NCBI GenBank assembly: GCA_016712315.1
Contig: JADJRG010000023.1
Span: forward strand, 186,001 to 250,000
DNA length: 64,000 bases
Reading direction: 5' to 3'
Source of the DNA: Nannocystis sp.
GTDB taxonomy: Bacteria > Myxococcota_A > Polyangia > Nannocystales > Nannocystaceae
Made by a program: the position numbers and the translations under genes. Positions 8,649 to 16,968 of the stretch are shown here, one piece after another. Under the pieces are notes generated by a model. It saw only the letters and a list, made by a program, of their open reading frames with translations. It was not told where the DNA came from and did not search any database. The first letter of the stretch is position 1; each line of letters opens with the position of its first letter.

Positions 8649-9311
8649 ATGAGAGAGCAACAGGCGATCGTGATCGGTCTCGGACAATTCGGCTTCGCGC
8701 TCGCGCGGGCGCTCGCGCATCGGCGCGTCGAGGTGCTGGCCGTCGACCTGCGCGAGGATCGTGTACGCGCGGCCTCGTCGTTCGTGGCCGAGGCCGCGTG
8801 CCTCGACGCGACCGACGCCGACGCGCTCGCGAAGACCATGCCGGCGCGCCGCGACCTGTGCATCTGCGCGATCGGCGACGAGTCTCGCGACGCCTCGATC
8901 GTCTGCACCGCGCTGCTCCGCCAGATGGGCGCGCCGCAGGTGATCGCGCGGGCGAACGACGACCTCCACGCGCGGATCCTGACGTTGGTCGGCGCGCACA
9001 AGGTGGTCAACCCGGAGCGCGAGTTCGGCGAGCGCTTCGCCAGCCAGGTGCTTCACCGCGGGATCATCGACATCATGCATCTGGGGAGCGACCTCGTGAT
9101 CAGCGAGGTGCGAGCCCCCAGCGCGTTCATCGGCAGGACCCTCGGCGAGCTCGCGCTGCCGCGGCGCTTCGGCGTGACCGTGGTCGCGCTGCGGCGGGGC
9201 GACCAGGCGGCCATCACCACACCTGACCCCAAGACGTCGATCGCTGAGGACGACGTGATGGTGCTCGTCGCCAAAGAGAGCGCCGTCGCGGCGATGATCG
9301 AGAGGAGCTGA
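8649..9311 (+). CDS. trkA: TrkA/KtrA-type NAD-binding regulatory subunit
   Basis: A 220-residue cytosolic RCK protein that gates the TrkH pore in response to nucleotides. The N-terminal Rossmann fold has GLGQFG (GxGxxG) close to the start and an acidic residue after strand 2 (VDLRED). The C-terminal RCK_C domain occupies about residues 135-218 (DLVISEVRAPSAFIG to DDVMVLVAKE). The single RCK unit matches KtrA-sized proteins rather than the double-length E. coli TrkA. A GGAGG ribosome site overlaps the trkH stop region, and the gene follows trkH by nine bases, so the pore and its gate are made together. Confidence 0.92.
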   Translation: MREQQAIVIGLGQFGFALARALAHRRVEVLAVDLREDRVRAASSFVAEAACLDATDADALAKTMPARRDLCICAIGDESRDASIVCTALLRQMGAPQVIARANDDLHARILTLVGAHKVVNPEREFGERFASQVLHRGIIDIMHLGSDLVISEVRAPSAFIGRTLGELALPRRFGVTVVALRRGDQAAITTPDPKTSIAEDDVMVLVAKESAVAAMIERS

Positions 9312-9317
9312 ACCCCT

Positions 9318-10256
9318 ATGGAATTTCGCAGAGAGATCGTAGCTTCCTTTGGGATCATGATCGGGATGGTGCTCGTCATGTCGCTGAACGCGGTGCTGCT
9401 CGCCTCGCGCTTGGGGCCGGCGATCGCCCAGATCATGGACGAGAACATGGCGTCGATCCGCGGGGCGGTGACAGTGATCGAGCTCGCCGCGCGGGCCCCA
9501 GCCGGCCCCCCAGAGGAGCGAGGCGACGCCGCGGCCAAGGCGGCGGCGGCGATCGAGGCGCTGCGCGGCAACGTCACCGAGCCCGCCGAGCTGCCGATGA
9601 TCGAGATCCTGGCCGCTGAGACGCCGCGCGCGCTCCGCGGTGAGATCGCCGCCCTCGGCCCGGCGCTCTCCTCCGCCACGTCGCTGGTCGACATCAACAT
9701 CGCCGCGATGGCGCGCCACGGCGCCGAAGCGCAGCGGCTCGGCGCGGCGAACGCGTGGGCGGCCGTGTTCGCCGGCGTGATCGCGTTCTTGATCAGCCGC
9801 GTGATCGGTCGCCGGCTCCGTCGCCGGATCGTCGCGCCGATCGCCGAGCTCCGCGAGGTCTTAGATCGAGCGCACCACGGCGATCACCTCCGCCGCTGCG
9901 AGTCCACCGACGCGGCCGCCGATCTCGGCCAGATCATGCGCGACGTCAATCGACTCCTCGATGACCGCCTGCTGCGCGACCGGGTCGCCGCGCCGCCGAG
10001 CGAGCGGGCGGGCGCGCAGGCGGTGCTACTGGCGCTCCTCGACGCTGAGGTCGCCCCGTGCGCCGTCATCGATCCAGAGGGAGGGATCGTCGCCGCCAAC
10101 CACGCGATGCTGGCGCGCCTCGCCGACCCTGACGGCCTCGCGCTCCGTGAGGCGCTGCGTACGGGCGAGGGCCCGGACATCGCGTCGCGCCAGCCGTTGG
10201 CGGGCGACCTCGGTTGGCGGGTGACGCTGGCGGCGAGCGACGATCAGGCGACATGA
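9318..10256 (+). CDS. Membrane sensor-like protein with HAMP-like and PAS-like parts, no kinase domain
   Basis: A 312-residue protein with two membrane helices (about residues 8-28 and 145-163) enclosing a helical periplasmic domain of about 115 residues. A HAMP-like linker follows (RRRIVAPIAELREVLDRAHHGD). After a short coiled segment comes a PAS-like start (APCAVIDPEGGIVAANHAMLARL, about residues 245-270) that is cut short. There is no His-kinase, cyclase or methyl-accepting domain. It lies between trkA and a histidine kinase gene whose ATG overlaps its stop, so it may act as a separate sensory subunit for that kinase. It could also be a degenerate former kinase. Confidence 0.75.
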   Translation: MEFRREIVASFGIMIGMVLVMSLNAVLLASRLGPAIAQIMDENMASIRGAVTVIELAARAPAGPPEERGDAAAKAAAAIEALRGNVTEPAELPMIEILAAETPRALRGEIAALGPALSSATSLVDINIAAMARHGAEAQRLGAANAWAAVFAGVIAFLISRVIGRRLRRRIVAPIAELREVLDRAHHGDHLRRCESTDAAADLGQIMRDVNRLLDDRLLRDRVAAPPSERAGAQAVLLALLDAEVAPCAVIDPEGGIVAANHAMLARLADPDGLALREALRTGEGPDIASRQPLAGDLGWRVTLAASDDQAT

Positions 10257-11671
10257 GCCTACGAGCCGCCTCGCCGTGGTATCCAGGCGACCTCACGATG
10301 GTCATCGAGGCGAGGTGGCGCCGCGCTGTGGCCGGATACGCGGCCGCGATCGCAGCTGTGGGAGCTCTGACGGCGCTCGGCGTCATCATCTCCGGCGCGG
10401 TCGAGCCCGCGGATGTCATCATGATCTACTTGCTCGGGGTGGTCGCGATCGCGGCCCGCTTCGGGCGCGGTCCCGCCGCCGCCGCCGCGGTGCTGAGCGT
10501 CGCGTCGTTCGACTTCTTCTTAGTGCCGCCCTTCTTCACCCTCGCGTTCGAGGACGCGCGCTACGCGATCACCTTCACCGTAATGCTCGGCGTCGGCCTC
10601 GCCACAGCGACGCTGATGGACCGCCTCCGCGCCACAGCCGAGGCCGCCCGCTCGCGCGAGGCCCAGACCGCGACGCTGCTGAGCCTCAGCCGCGAGCTGG
10701 CGCTGCTGCGCTCCTCACCCGCGATCCTCGCCTGCGCGGAGCGACACATCGCGGCGACGCTCAACCATCCGGTGACCCTCACCGCTGAGCCGAACGTCGC
10801 TGGCGCTGGCGCGCTGTCCCTGCGCGTGCCCGGGGGGCCCGCCGACGAGATCGAGGCGCCCGCGCTGCGCGGCAGCCTCGAGGCGATGGTCGGGATCACC
10901 GCGGTCGCGCTACAGAGCGCGGCGATGGCCGAAGAGGCCCAACAGTCGGAGCTGCGCGCGCGCACCGAGGAGCTCCGCGGCTCGCTCCTCAGCTCCGTGA
11001 GCCACGACCTGCGGACGCCGCTCGCCTCGATCACGGGCGCGGCGAGCGTGCTGCTGCAAGGATCCGCGAGCGTCGACGAGCAGACCCAACGCGAGCTGCT
11101 CCAGATGATCCACGAGGAGGCGGCGCGGCTCGAGCGCCTCGTGCGAAACCTGCTCGAGATGACGCGCCTCTCGGCCGGGGCCGTACGGGTCCACAAGGAG
11201 TGGGTGCCGATCGAGGAGCCGATCGGGTCGGCGCTCGCGCGCGCCGAGGGGCGACTGCGTGAACGACCGCTCACCGTCGCGATCGCGGAGGGCATGCCGC
11301 TGGTGCCGCTCGACGTGCTGCTCTTTGAGCAGCTCCTGCTCAACCTGCTCGAGAACGCCTGTAGATACACGCCGGAGGGCGCGCCGATCGAGCTGCGAGC
11401 CGCCACCGCCGCGAACCAGGCGATCTTGGAGATCGCCGATCGCGGCCCAGGAGCGCCCCCGGGGCCGCGAGAGGCGCTCTTTGAGCGGTTCACCCGCGGC
11501 CGCGTCGGCGGCGGCGGCGTCGGGCTCGGGCTCGCGATATGCAGGGCGATCGCGATCGCCCACGGCGGCGCGATCACAGCGGAGGACCGACCGGGGGGCG
11601 GCATGATCTTCCGAGTCACGCTCCCGCTCGCCGACGCGCCGCCGCTGCCGCGCAGCGAGGAGGGCGCATGA
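10253..11671 (+). CDS. KdpD-like sensor histidine kinase lacking the N-terminal KdpD/USP domains
   Basis: A 472-residue kinase starting at the ATG that overlaps the previous stop (ATGA). Residues about 20-115 are a four-helix DUF4118 membrane domain (MIYLLGVVAIAARFG, FDFFLVPPFFTL), the hallmark of KdpD. A GAF-like stretch follows. The H-box is SSVSHDLRTPLAS with the phosphorylated His, the N-box is NLLENACRYTP, and the G boxes are ADRGPGAPPG and GVGLGLAICRA. The large cytosolic KdpD and universal-stress domains that normally precede DUF4118 are absent. With KdpE next door and TrkHA upstream, the kinase probably senses K+ or turgor and controls this operon instead of KdpFABC, which is not in the window. 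Confidence 0.9.
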   Translation: MSLRAASPWYPGDLTMVIEARWRRAVAGYAAAIAAVGALTALGVIISGAVEPADVIMIYLLGVVAIAARFGRGPAAAAAVLSVASFDFFLVPPFFTLAFEDARYAITFTVMLGVGLATATLMDRLRATAEAARSREAQTATLLSLSRELALLRSSPAILACAERHIAATLNHPVTLTAEPNVAGAGALSLRVPGGPADEIEAPALRGSLEAMVGITAVALQSAAMAEEAQQSELRARTEELRGSLLSSVSHDLRTPLASITGAASVLLQGSASVDEQTQRELLQMIHEEAARLERLVRNLLEMTRLSAGAVRVHKEWVPIEEPIGSALARAEGRLRERPLTVAIAEGMPLVPLDVLLFEQLLLNLLENACRYTPEGAPIELRAATAANQAILEIADRGPGAPPGPREALFERFTRGRVGGGGVGLGLAICRAIAIAHGGAITAEDRPGGGMIFRVTLPLADAPPLPRSEEGA

Positions 11672-12375
11672 GCGACGCCGGACCGCTCGTGCTCATCATC
11701 GACGACGAGGCGCCGATGCGCCGCTTCTTGAGGGTGGCCCTGGTCGCCCAAGGCTACCGCACCGTCGAGGCCGGCGGCGTCGCCGAGGGCCTGCGCCGCG
11801 CCGTCGAGCACAACCCCGACCTCTTCCTCCTCGACCTCGGCCTCCCCGACGGCGACGGGCTGGAGCTGACCCGCCAGCTCCGCGAGTGGTCGAAGGCGCC
11901 GATCATCGTGATCTCCGCGCGCGGCCAAGAGGCGGACAAGGTGCGCGTCCTCGACTGCGGCGCCGACGACTACTTGACCAAGCCGTTCAGCATGGGCGAG
12001 CTGATGGCGCGGATCCGGGTCGCCCTGCGCCACGCCGCGCGCTGGTCGCCCCGCTCTGAGCCCGTGATCACCTTCGGCGAGGTCCAGATCGACCTGTCTT
12101 CGAGGACAGTCTCCCGCGGCGGTCGAGCGCTGCGGCTGACCCCGCACGAATACAAGCTGCTGACGACCTTGGCCGGGCACGCGGGCAAGGTCCTCACCCA
12201 CCGCCAGCTCTTGCTCGCCGTGTGGGGGCCTGGGCACGTCGAGCAGACCCACTACCTGCGGGTCTACATGGCGCAGCTCCGGCAGAAGATCGAGGACGAG
12301 CCGGCCCGGCCGCGCTGGCTGGTCACCGAGCTAGGGGTCGGCTATCGCCTCCGCGGCGACGGCGACGCGCCTTGA
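11668..12375 (+). CDS. KdpE-like OmpR-family response regulator
   Basis: A 235-residue response regulator whose ATG overlaps the kinase stop (ATGA). The receiver domain (residues 5-120) has the acidic pair IIDDEAP, the phospho-acceptor Asp in FLLDLGLPDGDG, the Ser of VISARG and the Lys of LTKPFS. The C-terminal winged helix (about 135-232) has LTPHEYKLLTTLAGHAGKVL and TELGVGYRL, typical of KdpE. It should bind DNA as a dimer after phosphorylation by the neighbouring KdpD-like kinase. The most likely target is the trkH promoter region upstream, by analogy with KdpDE control of kdp. The five-gene operon ends here. Confidence 0.93.
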   Translation: MSDAGPLVLIIDDEAPMRRFLRVALVAQGYRTVEAGGVAEGLRRAVEHNPDLFLLDLGLPDGDGLELTRQLREWSKAPIIVISARGQEADKVRVLDCGADDYLTKPFSMGELMARIRVALRHAARWSPRSEPVITFGEVQIDLSSRTVSRGGRALRLTPHEYKLLTTLAGHAGKVLTHRQLLLAVWGPGHVEQTHYLRVYMAQLRQKIEDEPARPRWLVTELGVGYRLRGDGDAP

Positions 12376-12421
12376 CCCGCGATCGCGCCCACCCCGGCCG
12401 CGGTGTTATGGTCGCCCCTGG

Positions 12422-14257
12422 ATGAAGGCGCTCCTCAAGGTCGGCTACCGCTGCAACGATCATTGCAGCTTCTGCCACACCCTCGAGGTCCGCCACATCG
12501 ACGGCTCCGCCGCCGAGGTCGACGCCAAGATCCACCGCGCCGCCGCCCTCGGCCACAGCATGGTCGTGCTCTCGGGCGGCGAGCCCACCATGCGCCCCGA
12601 GCTCCTCCACTGGGCCCGCCTCGTCGCCGCGCAGGGGCTCGATCTCGGCCTCGTCACCAACGGCCGCATGCTCGCCTACCCGCAGCTCGTCGACCAGCTC
12701 ATCGAGCAGCGCCTCCGCTACGTCTACCTCTCCCTCCACGGCGGCAGCGCCAAGATCCACAACCTCATGGTCCGCTCCGACGCCTTCGAGCAGACCTACG
12801 GCGCCCTCGCCAACCTCAGCGGCCGAGGCCTCGATCTGCACGTCAACTGCGTCGTCACCCGCCACAACGTCGAGCACCTCTGCGCCGTCGTCGACGCCCT
12901 CCGCCCCTACCCTGACGCCTCCCTCAAGTTCTCGATGGTCGAGCCCAAGGGCGGCGGCTCGCGCCTCTTCGACCACCTCATGCCCCCCGTCGCCCACGTG
13001 GCCGCGCGCGTCCGCGAGGCCTTCGCCTACGCCGCCGAGCGCGCGCCCTCGGTCGCCGCCCGCCTGCGCCACGGCGCCATCCCCTTGTGCCTCATGTCTG
13101 GCCTCGAAGACAGGTTCGATGACCTCAAGACCCACGCCTACCGCACCATGATCGAGGTCGGCGAGCCCGACTTCTACCCCGTCGACGATCACAACAAGCT
13201 CCACCCGCCCGCCTGCGACGGCTGCGCCCTGCGCGGCCCCTGCCCTGGCCTCTACCGCGGCTACCACGAGGTCTTCGGCGAGCGCGAGCTCCAGCCCCGG
13301 CGCGCCGGCCTGCGCGCCAATTCCTACAACTACACCCTCGATCCCGCCCCGCCCCTCACCGTCGCGGACGACGCCCACTGCCCCTTGCGCGACGGCCCCC
13401 TCGGCGTCACCCCGTGGGATCGCGGCCGCGATCTTTTTATACGCCACCGCGGCAAGGTCGCGCGCTACCGGGCCGGCACCCGCGACTTCAACGACGCCGA
13501 GCTCGTCGCCATCAAGCACCAGCACGGCCAGCTCTACGTCGACGTCGGCCGCGGCCCCGCCTCCGACGACTTCGCCCGCGATCTCGTCAAGCTCGCGCGC
13601 GCCCCCCTCTGCGCCGCCTGCCCTCACCACGATCGTTGCACCGGCCTCTACGAGCCTCAGCTCGATCACAACCTCTTCCGCGACGCCGACGCCCTCGTCC
13701 GCGATCACCTCGCCCAGCTCCGCGGCGACGTCATCGACCTCGGCTGCGGCCAGGCCCCATACGCCGACGCTCTCGCCCCCCACGCCCGCGCCGGCCGCCT
13801 CACCTACCTCGGCCTCGACCCGGATCCCCGCCAGCTCGCCCTCCTGCGCCGCCGCTGGCCTTGGGCCGAGCTCAAGGTCGGCGCCGCTGAGCAGCTCGCC
13901 GATCCTCGCGATCCCTTAGGCCTCCACGATCGCCGCTTCGATCACGCCCTCATGCTCCGCTCCTGGAACCACCTCCGCGATCCGTTGCCTGTCCTCAAGG
14001 CCATCTTTTCCGAACGACTGCGCCCCGGCGGCACCCTCACCGTCGTCGACAACACCGCCTTCGGCCTCGCCCGCGCCGCCGCGCAGGCGCGCCGCGCCGA
14101 GGCCTCACCCGCCGGCCACGAGCATTTCCGCAACGACAGCGCCGCCGACGCCGCCCGCACGATCACCGCCGCCGCGCCCGCCCTCTCCCTCGTCTCCTCG
14201 AGCGACATCGCCCCCGCCACCGCCAACCAGTGGCTCTTGATCTACCGCGCCCCCTGA
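12422..14257 (+). CDS. Radical SAM protein fused to a class I methyltransferase
   Basis: A 611-residue two-enzyme fusion. The radical SAM part (residues 1-280) has C11-C15-C18 (CNDHCSFC), SGGEP at 51-55, a YLSLHGGSAKIHN segment and an auxiliary Cys cluster (CDGCALRGPC, about 264-273). A middle region of about 120 residues carries a second cluster (CAACPHHDRC, about 397-406). The C-terminal part from about residue 437 is a SAM-dependent methyltransferase with motif I VIDLGCGQAPYA, an acidic LDPDP loop and a post-motif DHALMLRSWNHLRDP. The ATG comes two bases after the window-coordinate 12420 region with no strong ribosome site. It stands alone between the K+ operon and a VWA lipoprotein, with no obvious precursor peptide next to it. 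The substrate is unknown. Confidence 0.85.
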   Translation: MKALLKVGYRCNDHCSFCHTLEVRHIDGSAAEVDAKIHRAAALGHSMVVLSGGEPTMRPELLHWARLVAAQGLDLGLVTNGRMLAYPQLVDQLIEQRLRYVYLSLHGGSAKIHNLMVRSDAFEQTYGALANLSGRGLDLHVNCVVTRHNVEHLCAVVDALRPYPDASLKFSMVEPKGGGSRLFDHLMPPVAHVAARVREAFAYAAERAPSVAARLRHGAIPLCLMSGLEDRFDDLKTHAYRTMIEVGEPDFYPVDDHNKLHPPACDGCALRGPCPGLYRGYHEVFGERELQPRRAGLRANSYNYTLDPAPPLTVADDAHCPLRDGPLGVTPWDRGRDLFIRHRGKVARYRAGTRDFNDAELVAIKHQHGQLYVDVGRGPASDDFARDLVKLARAPLCAACPHHDRCTGLYEPQLDHNLFRDADALVRDHLAQLRGDVIDLGCGQAPYADALAPHARAGRLTYLGLDPDPRQLALLRRRWPWAELKVGAAEQLADPRDPLGLHDRRFDHALMLRSWNHLRDPLPVLKAIFSERLRPGGTLTVVDNTAFGLARAAAQARRAEASPAGHEHFRNDSAADAARTITAAAPALSLVSSSDIAPATANQWLLIYRAP

Positions 14258-14316
14258 TCTGCCTCGGAACCTCGAGCGTCGGCCGCTGTCTTCGCCCCCC
14301 AGTGAGGTCAACGGCC

Positions 14317-16827
14317 ATGAAGACGACGTCCTATCTGCCCGCGCTCTGCGCCTCCTCGATCCTCGCGCTCACCGCGTGCGCCCCGCAGCTCGAGGACAGC
14401 GGCTCTGAGGGCGTCGCTGAGCCCCTCGCCCACGCCGAGGCCCGAGGCGAGGTCGAGGCCGCGCCCGCGCCCCCCTCACCCCAGCCCACCCGCACCGGCC
14501 GACGCGAGCAGATCGCCGCCAGCGTGGCCCGCGAGCCGGGCGACAAGCTCTGTCTCAACGGCCAGAAGTCGACCGAGGCCGCCGAGTTCGACCCAAAGAT
14601 CGCCAGCGATCAAGGCCGCCTCGCCGTCCGCAGCGGCGATCGCTGGCTCGCCATGCCGCTGGAGCGCACCCGCTTCGACACCCTCGTCGTCGGCACCATC
14701 GCCGAGACCACCGTCACTCAGAAGTTCCACAACCCCTTCGATCAGCCCATCGAGGCGATCTACACCTTCCCCCTCGCCGCCGACGGCGCCGTCGACGGCT
14801 ACGCGATCACCGTCGGCAGCCGCACCATCCGCGGCGAGATGAAGGCGCGGGCAGAGGCCCAGAGGCTCTACGAGGAGGCTAAGAGCGACGGCCGCACCGC
14901 CGCCCTGCTCGAGCAAGAGCGCGCCAACATCTTCACCCAGAGCCTCGCCAACATCGCCCCTGGCGAGTCCATCGAGGTCACCCTCCACGTCGTCCAGCCG
15001 CTGCGCCAAGAGCGTGGCACCTTCGAGCTCGCCCTGCCCACCGTCGTCGGCCCCCGCTACGCCCCCGCCGACCGCGTCGCCGACGCCAAGAAGATCAGCC
15101 CGCCCCCGATCCCCGATGGTTTCGTCCCTTGCGCGGACCTCGAGCTCAGCGTCGCGATCGAGGCCGGCATGCCGATCCAAGGGATCTCGGCCAAGTACCA
15201 CACCATCGCCGTCGAGCGGCAGGAGGGCGGCGCCCTCATCGAGCTCGCCCGCGCCGGAGAGCTCCTAAACCGCGACTTCGTGCTCACCTGGGGCCTCGCT
15301 GGCCCTGAGCCCCGCGCCTCCTTGCTCACCCAGAAGGGCGCAGACGGCGGCGCCTTCACCCTCACCGTCATGCCTCCTTCGATCATCAGCGCGGACAAGA
15401 TCCGCCCGCGCGAGCTCGTCTTCGTCATCGACTCCTCCGGCTCGATGATGGGTGAGCCGATCGACACCGCCAAGGAGGCCGTACGCCGCGCCCTCGACGG
15501 CATGCAGCCGCAGGACACCTTCCAGATCCTCAACTTCGCCGACCGCGCCTCCCAGCTCGGCCCCGTCGGCCTCGCCAACACCCCGGAGAACCGCGAGCGC
15601 GGCCTGCGTTACCTCGATCAGGTCGCCAGCGGCGGCGGCACTGAGATGCTCAGCGGCATCCGAGCCGCCCTCGACATGCCGGGCCAGCCTGAGCGCATGC
15701 GCATGGTCCTCTTCCTCACCGACGGCTACATCGGCGACGAGGCCCAGATCTTCCGCGCGATCGACGAGCGGATCGGCACCGCCAACGCCCGCCTCTTCAG
15801 CCTCGGCGTCGGCGGCGGCGTCAACCGCTACCTGCTCGACGGCATGGCCACCGCGGGCCGCGGCGCCGTCACCTACATGGGCCCTGGCGAGTCCCCCAAG
15901 GCCGTCGTCGATCGCTTCTATCAGCAGATCGATCGCCCCGTGCTCACCGACATTGAGATCGACTGGGGCGGCCTCAGCGTCGAGGAGGTCCTGCCCGCGC
16001 GGATCCCCGACCTCTTCGCCGGCCAGCCCGTCGTCGTCTTCGGCCGCTTCAAGGGCGCCCCCAGCGGCACGATCAAGCTGAAGGGTCAGATCGGCGGCGA
16101 GCCCGTCGAGATCCCCGTCGACGTCGACTTCGCCGGCGCCGAGTCGCACACCGGCCTCACCAGCATGTGGGCGCGCAAGAAGGTCGACGCCCTGCTCAGC
16201 TACCCTGTCCGCCCCTACGACGTCCCAGAGGCCGTACAGAAGGACGTCATCGCGCTCGCCACCCGCTACAAGATCATGACCGAGTACACCGCCTTCATCG
16301 CCGTCGACGAGCGACGGGTCGTCGACCCCGACGGCACGATCAAGACCGTGAGCGTCCCCGTCGAGGTCCCCATGGGGACTGTCCGTCAGGACAGCTACGG
16401 CATCGGCGGCCTCGGCCTCATCGGCTACGGCCACGGCGGCGGCGGCACCGGCGTCGGCTACGGCCGCGGCGCCGGCGCCGGCTTCGGCGGCCGCGGCACC
16501 CGCGTGCCCACCGTCCGTCAGGCCAAGGCCGAGATCACCGGCAGCCTCGACAAGGACATCATCCGCCGGATCGTCCGCGCCCATATCAACGAGGTCCGTC
16601 ACTGCTACAACCAGGGCCTCGCCGCCGACCCAAACCTCAAGGGCCGCGTCGTCATCAAGTTCGTCATCGACGAGCAGGGCAAGGTGATCAGCGCCCAGGT
16701 CGACGAGAATCTCACCGACGTGAGCGTCGGCGAGTGCATCAGCAAGGCCGTGATGCGCTGGATCTTCCCCAAGCCGAGCGGCGGCACCATCACCGTCACC
16801 TACCCCTTCATCCTCGAGCCCGGATGA
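14317..16827 (+). CDS. VIT/VWA lipoprotein with Gly-rich linker and AgmX/PglI (TonB-like) C-terminal domain
   Basis: An 836-residue lipoprotein. The chosen ATG gives a signal peptide ending in LTAC (Cys21); in-frame starts upstream would bury it. A VIT domain (vault/inter-alpha-trypsin type, about residues 100-230, FHNPFDQPIEAIYTFPL) is followed by a von Willebrand A domain (about 366-545) with the MIDAS motif DSSGS. A Gly-rich linker (about 690-730) follows. The last 90 residues (IVRAHINEVRHCYNQGL, VVIKFVIDEQGKV) match the AgmX/PglI-type tail found in myxobacterial gliding and secretion proteins, related to TonB C-terminal domains. VIT-VWA proteins bind metal and partner proteins. This one probably sits in the periplasm or at the outer membrane as an adhesion or assembly factor. 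Confidence 0.9.
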   Translation: MKTTSYLPALCASSILALTACAPQLEDSGSEGVAEPLAHAEARGEVEAAPAPPSPQPTRTGRREQIAASVAREPGDKLCLNGQKSTEAAEFDPKIASDQGRLAVRSGDRWLAMPLERTRFDTLVVGTIAETTVTQKFHNPFDQPIEAIYTFPLAADGAVDGYAITVGSRTIRGEMKARAEAQRLYEEAKSDGRTAALLEQERANIFTQSLANIAPGESIEVTLHVVQPLRQERGTFELALPTVVGPRYAPADRVADAKKISPPPIPDGFVPCADLELSVAIEAGMPIQGISAKYHTIAVERQEGGALIELARAGELLNRDFVLTWGLAGPEPRASLLTQKGADGGAFTLTVMPPSIISADKIRPRELVFVIDSSGSMMGEPIDTAKEAVRRALDGMQPQDTFQILNFADRASQLGPVGLANTPENRERGLRYLDQVASGGGTEMLSGIRAALDMPGQPERMRMVLFLTDGYIGDEAQIFRAIDERIGTANARLFSLGVGGGVNRYLLDGMATAGRGAVTYMGPGESPKAVVDRFYQQIDRPVLTDIEIDWGGLSVEEVLPARIPDLFAGQPVVVFGRFKGAPSGTIKLKGQIGGEPVEIPVDVDFAGAESHTGLTSMWARKKVDALLSYPVRPYDVPEAVQKDVIALATRYKIMTEYTAFIAVDERRVVDPDGTIKTVSVPVEVPMGTVRQDSYGIGGLGLIGYGHGGGGTGVGYGRGAGAGFGGRGTRVPTVRQAKAEITGSLDKDIIRRIVRAHINEVRHCYNQGLAADPNLKGRVVIKFVIDEQGKVISAQVDENLTDVSVGECISKAVMRWIFPKPSGGTITVTYPFILEPG

Positions 16828-16845
16828 GCGCCCTCGCGCTCGCCC

Positions 16846-16885
16846 TCGACCGCAGATCTGGCCCTTGCGCCAGATCTGCGGTCGA
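16846..16885 (+). terminator. Strong hairpin after the VIT/VWA gene
   Basis: A perfect 17-base-pair stem (left arm 16846-16862, right arm 16869-16885) with a six-base loop begins 19 bases after the stop. It has no T run after it, so it may be a rho-independent-like or RNA-stabilising structure rather than a standard terminator. The stem contains an AGATCT core. Confidence 0.6.
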
Positions 16886-16968
16886 CACACATCACGGCGG
16901 CTGCCCGTTGAATCACGGAGCTTCCTGAGCGCGCCCCAGATCGGGTAAGAGATCCTCACCAGGCTGGC

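Noticed and set aside
9318..10256. Protein considered as a chemoreceptor
   Set aside because: It has a two-helix, HAMP-like plan, but no coiled-coil hairpin with the conserved signalling tip. It ends in a short PAS-like part.
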